A stretch of DNA of 64,000 nt, taken from positions 62,001 through 126,000 of the forward strand of contig WPIO01000228.1 of NCBI GenBank assembly GCA_009760855.2, in the 5' to 3' direction. How positions within the stretch are numbered: position 1 is the stretch's first letter; every line of letters starts with the position of its first letter. Shown piece after piece: positions 1-30,905 of the stretch. The translations under genes were made by a program, and so were the position numbers. A model generated the notes under the pieces. That model saw nothing but the letters and a program-made list of their open reading frames with translations. It did not search any database and was not told the origin of the DNA. Origin of the DNA: Cristatella mucedo. Its lineage: Eukaryota > Bryozoa > Phylactolaemata > Cristatellidae.

Positions 1-105
1 AGTTGAACAGTGCGAGGCCATTTCGGAAAACAGCAGCAAGATCTGAGCCATCTTTAAACCATTGAAGCGATTGCCGACCGGTGCTCAAAAAAATGGTGCG
101 TAAAC

Positions 106-21234
<21,129 letters not shown>

Positions 21235-21911
21235 CTGTAATTCACAGTAAACGTTTGAAGTGAGGAAAGCAATCATCGTTAGAAAACGTTCAGGTTCACT
21301 GGAGAGCATCTTTTCTAAGTAAAACAAGTTGCGAAATCAAACAGAGAGCGACACTACCGTCCACAGGCCACGAATGGGTAAATTAAGAGTGGGCAAAAGT
21401 CAGCAACTTCATCCGTGTTCCCTGTGCGTACACGGAACTGATGAACGTAGGACTTTTAGGCTGGCTGCCGTCTGTTTCAGGCTCTGGTTCCGGCTTCGGT
21501 TCGGGCTTAACTGTTCAGCGAGTTCTTTTTTGTCGCTTCTCGAGATCTGCATTGTTTGTAGCCGTGGAAAACAACTGGAAATAGGTTATTTGAACTCGGT
21601 CGCCCAATTAGTCCACAGATTAAAGCTAAATTTACACGATAATATTGAGTATCACCCTTTCGTCTAACTTCCTCTGATGGATATTTCGGTGTTCTTTGAT
21701 GTACTTGACCTACTTTTGTTTACGATATTTCTACTTCACCAGTTGATCAACAGTAGTATTGATCGCATTTTTTATGAATGTGCAAACTAAAGTTACATTT
21801 TCTTGGTTGTGCAACAAAAACCAAAACGCAGCTCTGGCAGCCACAGCACTAAAATAGTAATTCACCAGCAGGCAAACTAACGAACGCTAAATTAGTCGAT
21901 TGCTCAATGAC

Positions 21912-22111
21912 ATAAAAATTGATCGTCTGAACCAAACATCCATCAATCTCTCGTGATATCTGATTGTTAGACTACGGTAGTAAATGGGAAATCGGAAATT
22001 TAATAATCGATATAAAAATTGATCGTCTGAACCAAACATCCATCAATCTCTCGTGATATCTGATTGTTAGACTACGGTAGTAAATGGGAAATCGGAAATT
22101 CAATAATCGAT
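21912..22111. repeat. Near-perfect 100-bp tandem duplication
   Basis: Two adjacent 100-bp units (21,912-22,011 and 22,012-22,111) differ at one base near the end (T at 22,001, C at 22,101). The second unit runs straight into the 5' break of an L2-like LINE fragment. Confidence 0.95.
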
Positions 22112-22114
22112 ACC

Positions 22115-23222
22115 ATTGAAAGCTGTCACCGCTATGCAGATGACACTCAGCTGTACCTTTGCTTTGATCCCTCTCAGCCTTCGAGCACGTCGAATTCTCT
22201 CAACTCCCTTGCTGTATGTATTGATGACATCCGCACATGGATGTCAGCAAATTTTCTTAAATTAAATGATGATAAAACTAACTTACTAGCTATGGGCAAA
22301 CCCAGTTTGATTCAGAAATTGGAAAGGCTAACGCTCAAACTCGGCTCTGCCAGCATATCTCCAGTTGAATCTGCCCGAAATATATGTGTCATGTTCCAAG
22401 GTGACCTTTTGTTAGATGACGACATCAGCTCCACAATCAAGTCTGCCTACTTTCAGCTACAAAACATTGCTAAAATTCGGGCTTGTTTAGATAAGGATAC
22501 CAAATCCAAGTTGGTCACTGCATTTGTGACATCCCATCCCGTCTTGACTTCTGTAACTCTCTGCTTGCTGGCCTACCGGCATGTGCGATCAGGTGCTTAC
22601 AGCTGGTGCAAAACTGCAGCTAGGCTTGTCTGTCGTGAGCATTGCAGTTGCCACATCACACCACTTCTCGCCGACCTGCACTAGCTACCAGTCAAACAAC
22701 GGATCGACTTCAAGGTTTTGTCGCTCACTTTTAGGTCTCTTCATTCTCTGGCTACCTATCAGATGTACTCCCCCACCAGGCCAAGCATCGTACCACCCGC
22801 TTTTTGGAAACTAACTGTTTACCAATACCTCGTTCAGACCTCAAATCCTTTGGAGACCGTGCATTTAGTTCGCATACTCCCAAAGCTTGGAACTCAATCC
22901 CGACTTGCGTAACAGCATCCCCTGACTTGGCCAAACACATTTAAAAGAAATTTAAAATGCACCTATTTTATGACAGTATTTAGTGGGTCCCTGTGATTCG
23001 TTCTGTATGTACTTATGCGTGCTGACACTGTTGCATACTGCCACTAACCACACTTGCATGCTGACCTTGTGCATGTCACCCCTAACCATGTTATTCATAT
23101 TGTTTATCGAGCATGCTACCACTCACCATTTAATCGTGCTTCCTTTGCAGCAAATGTAAAGCGCCAAGAAAGAGACTGAGTTCTCTGAGGGGGCTTTATC
23201 AAATGCATTATTATTATTATTG
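22115..23222 (+). mobile_element. 5'-truncated L2-like non-LTR retrotransposon with RT end and 3' tail
   Basis: Begins just before the reverse-transcriptase active site (HRYADDTQLYLCFDPSQPS, about 22,130) and reads on as LKLNDDKTNLLAMG and ESARNICVMFQGDLLL; the frame then breaks repeatedly. The 3' tail ends with a box for AAATGTAAAGCGCC, a ...GTTCTCTGAGGG... box and an ATT repeat at about 23,205-23,220. This layout (YADD motif, SFDP-like follow-on, short non-poly(A) tail repeat) is typical of L2/CR1-type LINEs. It is the best copy of the family in the window, but is dead: the 5' part is missing and the frame is interrupted. Confidence 0.88.
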
Positions 23223-23324
23223 AATTACCTCAAACTAAAATAATACCAGTGCTTCAGGGAGGTCCTACGGGCCCAGTCCTCTTTTCGGGTAGGCCTCTCA
23301 GCATGATTGGCTACTCTAGACCTG

Positions 23325-23500
23325 GGTCTAGGCGGCCCAGGGAGGAGGTGCTCGCGCTTTAAGACTTAGGTCGTGGGTTCGAACCCTGCAGTGGGCGATC
23401 CTTTATTTCCCACTGTAAGCGATGGTGATACCTGTTCAGGTTCTTCTGCCGCAATACAAAATGAGACTGTTAAATAAGCTAGCCTTTCCTTTACTTTTTT
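23325..23500 (+). mobile_element. SINE-2: second tRNA-derived SINE family
   Basis: Head GGCGGCCCAGGGAGGAGGTG (diverged A-box area), perfect B box GGTTCGAACCC near 23,376, then a body with TTCAGGTTCTTCTGCCGC and AATGAGACTGTTAAATAAGC. The body is shared with 11,325-11,510, 13,612-13,765 and 7,275-7,440, but not with SINE-1. Confidence 0.72.
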
Positions 23501-24985
23501 AAGATCAGGTTATTCCGTGGCCCGATCTTTGCTACCCTATACATGCGTAGGCTTAGGGAACTTGATCTCGTCGTATTTAGTTCAGCGCCTGTTTTGATCG
23601 GCTCTCGATCATTCATTTTTTACTAAACCCGTTTGTTACAGGCAAGCAAACGACGAAGTAAGCCGGACTCGAAAGTACACAGGGTGAAGTGCGAGCTACC
23701 ATGTATCACACAGATGCTGCAAACACAATCCTGATCTGAAGGAACGATGACCAAGTTAGTGCACCCTAGGGTCAAATATCCACAAGGTTCAGAGGGCATT
23801 ATACCGCCTAGGTGTTGTGGCGTGTTTAAGAAAATCACTCATCGGAGCCCAAGTACGAGTCTTGAAATTTCTCGTTCTTATGAGTTACCCTGCTCTCGCT
23901 GCGATGGGCCTACTTGATGCGCCCACGATGAGCCTTAGCCTATTTTTATGACGATCTCTCCACCGAGCAAGACTGTCAAGAGGACTTGGGCTAAAATCAT
24001 CGAAGCGTATCATGAGCATCAACCTTAAAGACTCGTTTGTCGCTACATTAATGAGGCTGCTGATTCGACTGCAATTCAAAGGAAGTTCGACGAGTTGGCT
24101 CGAAGAAAAGTCGGTGTGTAGGTGTAGCTAAAAGCGTGCTTACTCACGCATCAGCACGTCGAAGAGCTCAATCCTTACCGCGGTAACCAAACTTCCTCCT
24201 GACTTCCATGTTATATCAAGGCTTGCTTAGCTTTTCACCAAGACTGCAGCCTCTCGTCCCATCACCCTTCAGTTAATAAGTAAGCTCGTGTAAAAACAAA
24301 GGAGGAGGGTAAATACTGAGCTCCTATTTGCCTGACGACATTTTCGAAGTATTTTTACGGCTGAGTCTCGGGCGGTGTCGCGTCACGTAGGCACTGCTTC
24401 ATGTTGAATTATGGCCGGAGTCTTGGACGGGTGCCAAGGCGCCGACTTGATGGGCCTCCCCTGACTGGTGCGGCCAACACGACAGCCAATTGCATTACGG
24501 GTCATGTGACCTTCGGCATCGCTCGCTCCTGTATTCGAGGCCTTCCGTCGGCCTGCGAACACGCTATCCTCTCTCATTCGCTTTTAACGCGGAGCTTCCG
24601 ACAAGATCACCAGCGAAGACATCCGCTGTGTATACGCGACCCCACCTAAGCCTTAGATGCTAGGCGTAGCACCTGAACTCGCTATCCGTTTGTCTATGGG
24701 AATAACAATGTCATTTGTATGCACACACCGAGCGTTAGAGACATGCACGTTATCAAGCATGCAAAAGCAAGCAACTGGCATGCTTGAGCCAGTTCGCTAA
24801 AGCGACAGCGGACACTCACGGCCGCTGGTCAGTGGTACCTCCGGCTGGTAGCAAGCACTTAGTCATGCACACGTAAGCGCATGCAAAGCACACACGAATA
24901 AATAAAAAAATAATAATAAAAGGCCAGGTAGCCCATCGGGGCCGAGCAGCAGCAGCTGACTAGCGAAGAGGCGCACGAGCTTTTC
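23500..24985. other. Intergenic, nothing recognised
   Basis: No coding frame with a known motif, no clear SINE or LINE match. GC content rises towards 24,400, where the CpG-rich gag-like block begins soon after. Confidence 0.5.
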
Positions 24986-24989
24986 CAGA

Positions 24990-26450
24990 CTGCCGTGTCC
25001 ACGACTCCCGTAGCGGACTCCTACGCGGTTGGCGACTTGCTGACCGTACGTGGCTCCCGTAGCGGTCGACGACAACGCGCCTCCGACTGACAGCGACCGA
25101 TTCACCAGGGACCGGCCTCGAAGCTGCGAGGGGAACTGCGTCGCAGCCCGTCACGTCAAAGTCTTGCACCGTATCGCCGGTCGCTTCCGTCAGCTTCTCA
25201 GTAGCTGCCGTAGCGTCCTGCACATTGCCTGCTTAAGTGCCGTAGCGTCCTGCACATTTGCCTCTTGCTGCTCCGTCGGCCACTCCTTCGCTATTGCCTT
25301 CGGTAGCTCGGCGTACGCCTGTCGCGCCTCGACGAGCATCTTGCTCACGTCTTCTGCTGGCCCCTTGAGCGTCTCCGCCGCCAGCAGTTCGGGAACCAAG
25401 GCTACCACACTGTGCGCCACCATCTGCTGCTGTCACACCTCGGTCTTCGCCTCCGACCGCTCGGCGAGCATCTCGCATGCCTTCCTGGCGAGTGTCTCGC
25501 CGCCTCCGTAGTGGGCGCTTCACGCACTTCCGCCGACGCTAATGCTTCACTTCCGGCCGCCGTCTCCTCCGGAATCATTAGTGCTGACTCGCTGGCCACC
25601 GGTGCTGTCTCGCTCTCTACTATTGCCCTCTCGGCCCGCCGCCGCCTCTCTGACAGACGCTGACGTCTCATCACTGGGCGACGCCGTCTCTTTGCCGGAC
25701 GCTGCCGTCTCTCTGCCGGACGCTGCCGTCTCTCTGCCGGACGCTGCCGTCTCTCTGCCGGGCGCTGCCGTCTCTCTGCCGGACGCTGCCGTCTCTCCGC
25801 CGGGCGCTGCCGTCTCTGCCGGATGCCTCCGCCTCGCTCGTGGACGCCGCCTCTGTAGGCTCTGCCATCGTCTCTGCGGGCTCTGCCGCCGTCTCTGCGG
25901 GCTCCACCAGCGCCTCTGCGGCTCTGCCTTCGTCACCCGGCACACCGTCGGCGATTTCTGCCGCCGCTTCCGGTCGCTCTTGTCGGCCTCCTCAATTCAG
26001 CCAGCGCTTACCCAATCCGAGCGCAGCAGCCCAGCTTTACTGGCCTCCACCTCCAGCCGCTTCTGCGCTATCGCCTGAGCCTTCCTGGCACTCTGTAAAT
26101 CCGAACGCCGAATCCTCTCCTCACCTTCAGGGCTAGCAAACACTTTCACGAGTGCTGCACGCACCTGGGCGAAGTCCTCTTGCACCGAGTCAGGAAGGGT
26201 CGTAGCGAACGTTAATGCACCACCTGCCAGGAACACAAATATGCACACGTGCCACAATGGACTGGATCGACACCTCTTTCGTCAAGCCTCCGCTCCGAGT
26301 CCAGCAGCCGGCTTACGAAGTCGTCCCCCACGTGGTAGTACTCCAGCATCATCTGACGCGGGCCACTCCATCGCTTGCGCCGAAATAACTGGTAGTTTGA
26401 CTTTCTCCCTAAGCGGCAGGTACGCGGCACCGTGCAGAACACGGAAGCGG
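24990..26450 (-). pseudogene. Gag-like remnant of an LTR retrotransposon
   Basis: On the minus strand a broken frame reads YHVGDDFVSRLLDSERRLDE, shifts frame near 26,250, then FLAGGALTFATTLPDSVQED, FAQVRAALVKVF and RRSDLQSARKAQAI. The F.L.G.A......LP...V.EDF..V...L...F pattern is that of Gypsy-type Gag capsids. Downstream is an Ala/Glu/Arg-rich stretch with seven-residue repeats (ETAASGR). No protease or RT is visible next to it. The region is unusually CpG-rich. Confidence 0.6.
25685..25815. repeat. 21-bp tandem repeat array in the gag-like region
   Basis: About six units of a 21-mer (consensus CTCTCTGCCGGACGCTGCCGT) with few changes. On the minus strand it encodes the heptapeptide ETAASGR/ETAAPGR. 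A weaker 21/24-bp periodicity continues to about 25,920. Confidence 0.9.
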
Positions 26451-27060
26451 GCTCAAAGACGTTTATTCACACACACAGACGGCCTGCCCGGCATCCTCGA
26501 CGTAACTCGCCGGGCCTCCTCCGCCCGTTACGTAAATCTCACTGCCATGAATCACAACAGCCCATAAATCACAGGCAGTGTCATAATCTCTGCTAGCCCA
26601 TAAATCACTGTAGGCCATAAACTGACCGTATTAGGAATATCAACGCTATAAATGCTATTGACCTACAAACCACTAACATCTCAAAACAGCCACCGAGTCC
26701 AAAGCTAGTAGAATCTTAGTCGACGCATGCACGGCGCCTGCGCCGCTGGCTCGCCAGCTTCTCCATCCGTCACGTCGGGCCGGCACGTACCTTTTTTCCG
26801 TTAAGAAAAAAAGTCAAGGGCGCATGCTTTAGGTTCGCCAGCATTCCCGTGGACTCCAGCGCGCTTCGTCGCGGTCACGACTGTTCAGAAACTGCTTCGG
26901 AAATGTTTTAACTCCATTTGCTCCGATAGCCTATAATTGCAAAAGAAAGTTTATTAGCCATTATAGCTATAGTTAGCGGCTGCCGGCTCGGTTGTTGTGG
27001 CCGTTGCAATGGTCGGCTCTCCTCTGCGGCTTGCCAATTGGGCGTGCCAAAGAGGAGCTG

Positions 27061-27712
27061 CAAGTACCGTCCACTAATACAGGACGTAATCAGCGAACGC
27101 AGCCGGCCGTTGCACGGTTCGCCTAGGCCGAGTAACAACCGGCTGGTTTACGTCATCAATGTGTTCACCATTAGCCGCGTCAGGGACTGGTTCATGTAGA
27201 CCAGCTGCTGTCTCCGGCACAGTGCGAACGTCAGCAACGTGCCGTCCTATCCCGTCTATTTCAATGCCGACTCCAGGTCCGACGCAGGTTACCCGGCCTT
27301 GGGGCCCGTTGGTAGTGCAGCGTGCACCTGGTGGCTTCACGAACACACCTTGCCCACTTGAGTATGCACTTGCTTCCGGTCCAGCCGGTACATCTTCCTC
27401 GTAGCGCACCGGTGGACTTTTCCACTGGTAGCTTGTGGAGCTGGCGGCTTGGCGCGGAGGTTATCTCGCACCGGGTGGCCGGCGCCAAACTATACCAAAG
27501 ACCGCGTCTAAAACATCTCCGCCGCTGCGTGCCGCCATGCTCTTAATGGTGCGATGATTCCGCTCAACAATCGCGTTCCCCGATGGGCGATAGGCACACC
27601 GAAAATGCACGGTAACGCCCCAACACAGCTGCGTACTTGCGATTTAAATACAGCGGCATTGTCTAACAACAGCTGCCGGGTGGGCCGCGCTCGTGGAACA
27701 TTTGCTCCAGCC
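27061..27712 (-). pseudogene. Inverted copy of the Gypsy-type integrase 3' region
   Basis: The minus-strand frame from 27,409 reads RYEEDVPAGPEA, GVFVKPPGARCTTNGPQGR and HIDDVNQPVVTRPRR, matching the plus-strand frame at 28,940-29,220. Upstream on the minus strand the DNAAVFKSQ segment is present at about 27,665, and a deletion removes part of the VHFRC region. At 27,060 it stops abruptly against a plus-oriented flank repeat. Confidence 0.8.
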
Positions 27713-27939
27713 AGCGGGGAAGGCTGGGATTCGCCGGTCAGTGCTAGCGTCTCAAGAGATGGTGGAAGAAGTATATCGCCGCGTTCTTGCCAAAGATCCC
27801 GTTACTGGCGTCTGGTCAGTACCACCTACGACCACTGGGACGCTTTGATGCGATGCGAGTAGCATTGCCATGGGGGTATTCTAGAGATTGGCAGAAACGT
27901 TGCAGGGCACGCGTCGTGGCTTCGGAAGGTTGACGACTC

Positions 27940-29270
27940 AGCTCACATTAATTTAGCTGAGTTGGAGTCGGTGCTAAAGGGCGTCAACTTGCGATAGCCC
28001 GTTGGAGCCTAAAGAGCGTCGTCGCCGTGACCGATTCCGCCACAGTATTCGGCTGGCTCCGGTCGCTGTGCTCCGAGTATAAGCCGGTGCATTCGCTAAG
28101 GCTGAAGGGGAAGCATCGACACGATTCGAGAACGCAGTTTGCACGTGTCCGTTCGGCTTGCTCCGTCGAACGAGAATGAAGCGGATCGCCTAACTCGTGT
28201 GCCCCATCGGTGGTTGAAACCCAGTCCTACCGACGAGCAATCTCAGGATCGGTTGACTGAAGCCAGCGTTGCCGCCGTAGCAACGAATGAACGCGTGGAT
28301 AGAACGATCGACATTCGAGCCTTCCATGCTAAGCACCACCTCGGCGTTGATCGAACTCTAAGCCTTGCTCGATTGAGCTTCCCAAAGGCCAAAATCACCC
28401 GCGGTCAGGTTGTGAGTGTGGTACGATCGCGTTTCCGTTGCAGATCGGTTGACCCGGCACCCGAGTTGTGGAGCCAAGGCAGCCTTCCCGTGCCCAACAA
28501 CTGGCGCAGGCTAGCGTGTGATGTCAAGCATTTTCTGGGCGAGCCGTACTTAACCGTTGTGGACTGTCGGCCGAGTACGTTCGCGATTTGGGGCGACTGC
28601 AGAATGAGGGCACCACAGCATTGCTCAAAGAGCTGTAGCAAATATTAAGCGCGGCCCACCCCGGCAGCTGTTGTTAGACAATGCCGCTGTATTTAAATCA
28701 CAAGTGTTTACGCAGCTGTGCAATCGTTGGGGCGTCACTGTGCATTTTCGGTGTGCCTATCACCCATCGGGGAACGCGATTGTTGAGCGGAATCATCGCA
28801 CCATTAAGAGCATGGCGGCACGCAGCGGCGGAGATGTTTTAGACATGGTCTTTTGGTATAGTTTGGCGCCGGCCACCCGGTGCGAAATAACCTCCAAGCC
28901 GCCAGCTCCACAAGCTACCAGTGGAAAAGTCCACCGGTGCGCTACGAGGAAGATGTACCGGCTGGACCGGAAGCAGGTACAAACTCAAGTGGGCAAGGTG
29001 TGTTCGTGAAGCCACCAGGTGCACGCTGCACTACCAACGGGCCCCAAGGCCGGGTAACCTGCGTCGGACCTGGAGTCGGCATTGAAATAGACGGAAAACG
29101 ACGGCACGTTGCTGACGTTCGCGACAGCAGCTGGTCTATATGAACCAGTCCCTGACGCGGCTAATGCTGAACGCATCGACGACGTAAACCAGCCGGTCGT
29201 TACTCGGCCTAGGCGAACCGTGCAACGGCCGGCTGCGTTCGGTGATTACGTCCTGTATTAGTGGACGGTA
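27940..29270 (+). pseudogene. Broken RNase H / integrase of the Gypsy-type element
   Basis: RNase H piece: AHINLAELESVLKGVN. Integrase: HHLGVDRTLSLARLSFPKAK (zinc-binding HH), then SRFRCRSVDPAPELW where the usual C-x2-C has lost its first Cys to Arg; core DDE residues appear in LACDVKHF (Asp), LLLDNAAVFKSQ (Asp) and SGNAIVERNHRTIK (Glu). A frameshift lies between 28,600 and 28,670, and another stop lies in the RNase H part. The integrase is of the Gypsy-type family I recall from flatworms and ticks. Non-functional. Confidence 0.8.
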
Positions 29271-29423
29271 CTTTTTTTTGTTGGACTGCCCCGTATATTT
29301 TGTGATGTGTAAATCACGGGAGCGTATAGTTATAATTAGCGGCGGCCGGCTTGGTTGTTGTGGCCGTTGCAATGGTCGGCTCTCCTCTGCTGCTTGCCAA
29401 TTGGGTGTGTCAAAGAGGAGCTG

Positions 29424-30684
29424 CTGCGTCGGGTAATTATAGCTGCCTGACCTTGGGTTCGGAGAGTTGCGACAGATAGGGAGCGGAGGGGCAGTGGGGA
29501 AGTAAGCACTCGGCGGAGTAGTTGGGGCTCTCTCGCTGGGAGTGAGGAGTGTTACTTGAGAATAAACGATGTGACTTTTTTGTCTACTTCGCGAACCATA
29601 GGCCCAACCAGGTCCCAGCTAATATCTTAACCCTCGTAGAGAAACCGCAAAACTGGCAGTAAGTGTCATTGAATGGAAAATAAAAACCTCGGCATCTAGA
29701 TGGCCATATGTGCATGGACCACACCGCCATTGCCGGTCCGCTGTTCACACAAGTAACAGCTGCTTCGCGTCGTTCGAAGATACATTGAGCCCCAGCTAAT
29801 GCAAAGTTTTTTAGCTGTATGCTGAAGCGAATGCGATACTCTTCTCATACGGAGACATCGTTATTCCTAAGTTTCAGTTCGAGTTACGGCAACAGAGTGC
29901 GCCACGTTGAGGAGCGAGCGGTTATTTGTAGAGACCGCCATGTTGCTGCGTAGAGCGACGTCGGTGGTATTTAACTGCTTTGCCCGAGACGCCGCCTTCT
30001 ATTTAATCTGCTACTCGCCGGTTCCGTCGCGGTCCTCCTAATAGAACGGTCAGCGGACGGACGAGAACGCAGCAATTTCTGGCCAGCCGAAAACTAGCTC
30101 CGGCATATGAGATAGTCCTAGCACTGCATGCCGGCACGACGATTCCGTGCGAGACGCTGAGCTGGTGCACTCCTATCGGAAATTAATCTGGTTTATTGCG
30201 AGCACCGCCTCGCTTACGAAAGAAAAAACTAAAATAAAATTTGATTTGATTGAAAAACCCTTCGATCAGGACTGCTGCTCGAGAAGATGCGGCGGAAGAT
30301 GCTTGGCGAGATTTTGTTTCCAAGTTAAATTTGGATCTTCTGAGAGGTGCGAGCAACTTCGGCCGACGACGGGGCAACGTCTGCTGCCGCCAGCTGCGTA
30401 CGCAGAGAGCGCTAGACTTGCTGGCTTTTTCGAGGCCGTACGAAAGCGCGAAAAGACCTCGAGGCTGCTTGCGTGCTTAGCGATACCTACGAGGAGACGG
30501 AACGAGTCGCGAGTTACCACAGTTACGCCGAGCTACCACAGTTACACCGCGGGCTAGCCGCTGTCCGCGGCTGCTGCCGAGTTGCTGCACTACGCTGGTT
30601 TGCTGGGCATTTTCGACTGAACGCACGCACGAAGGTAGATCGCCCGCCGATAGTCAGGGCTTTCTAGTTCGAGGCACACTCTTT
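29424..30684. other. Intergenic; may include LTR remainder, otherwise unclassified
   Basis: 29,424-29,640 continues from the Gypsy-type flank and contains a GAATAAACG box (poly(A)-signal-like, as in an LTR) at about 29,560. Beyond 29,650 I see no family match. Short overlapping frames at 30,147-30,557 have no motif. Confidence 0.45.
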
Positions 30685-30905
30685 TCAGCCGTCCTGAGCC
30701 GATACTTCTATTGCTATTCACCTCCTGGACTGCTCTCCTGACTTAGCCATGCTTCTCACTTTCTCACTTCGCTGCGCGAGATGAAGTCTGATGAAGTTTC
30801 TGAGTGAATTTTCTGATGAAATTTTGCGAGATGAAGTCTCTGAGTGCGCTATAAAAAAACTCTCCTGCGTAACACCCGCTCGGTCACTCATCTTGCCAAA
30901 GGCAG
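30685..30905 (+). mobile_element. LINE-B 3' tail fragment
   Basis: Matches from CCGTCCTGAGCCGATACTTC through CTTCTCACTTTCTCACTTCG to AACACCCGCTCGGTCACTC, with a local internal duplication (GATGAAGTCT...GATGAAATTTTGC) at 30,780-30,835. Confidence 0.72.

Larger units (their letters stand above)
26962..29423 (+). mobile_element. Gypsy-type LTR retrotransposon remnant with an inverted second copy of its 3' region
   Basis: Right part (about 27,940-29,270, plus) runs RNase H remnant, integrase and C-terminal pol. Left part 27,061-27,712 is the reverse complement of about 28,640-29,270, so the pol 3' end occurs twice, facing each other. Outer flanks 26,962-27,060 and 29,325-29,423 are about 99-bp direct repeats of one another (GCCGGCTCGGTTGTTGTGG against GCCGGCTTGGTTGTTGTGG), probably LTR or LTR-adjacent sequence. 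Arms look about 85-90% alike by eye. Confidence 0.82.

Noticed and set aside
23370-23390. tRNA gene at the perfect B box
   Set aside because: No cloverleaf with acceptor and anticodon arms can be built; the body is repeated elsewhere, so it is a SINE.
25685-25815. Regular 21-bp repeats as a CRISPR array
   Set aside because: Units are contiguous with no spacers and sit in a eukaryotic retroelement-like frame.
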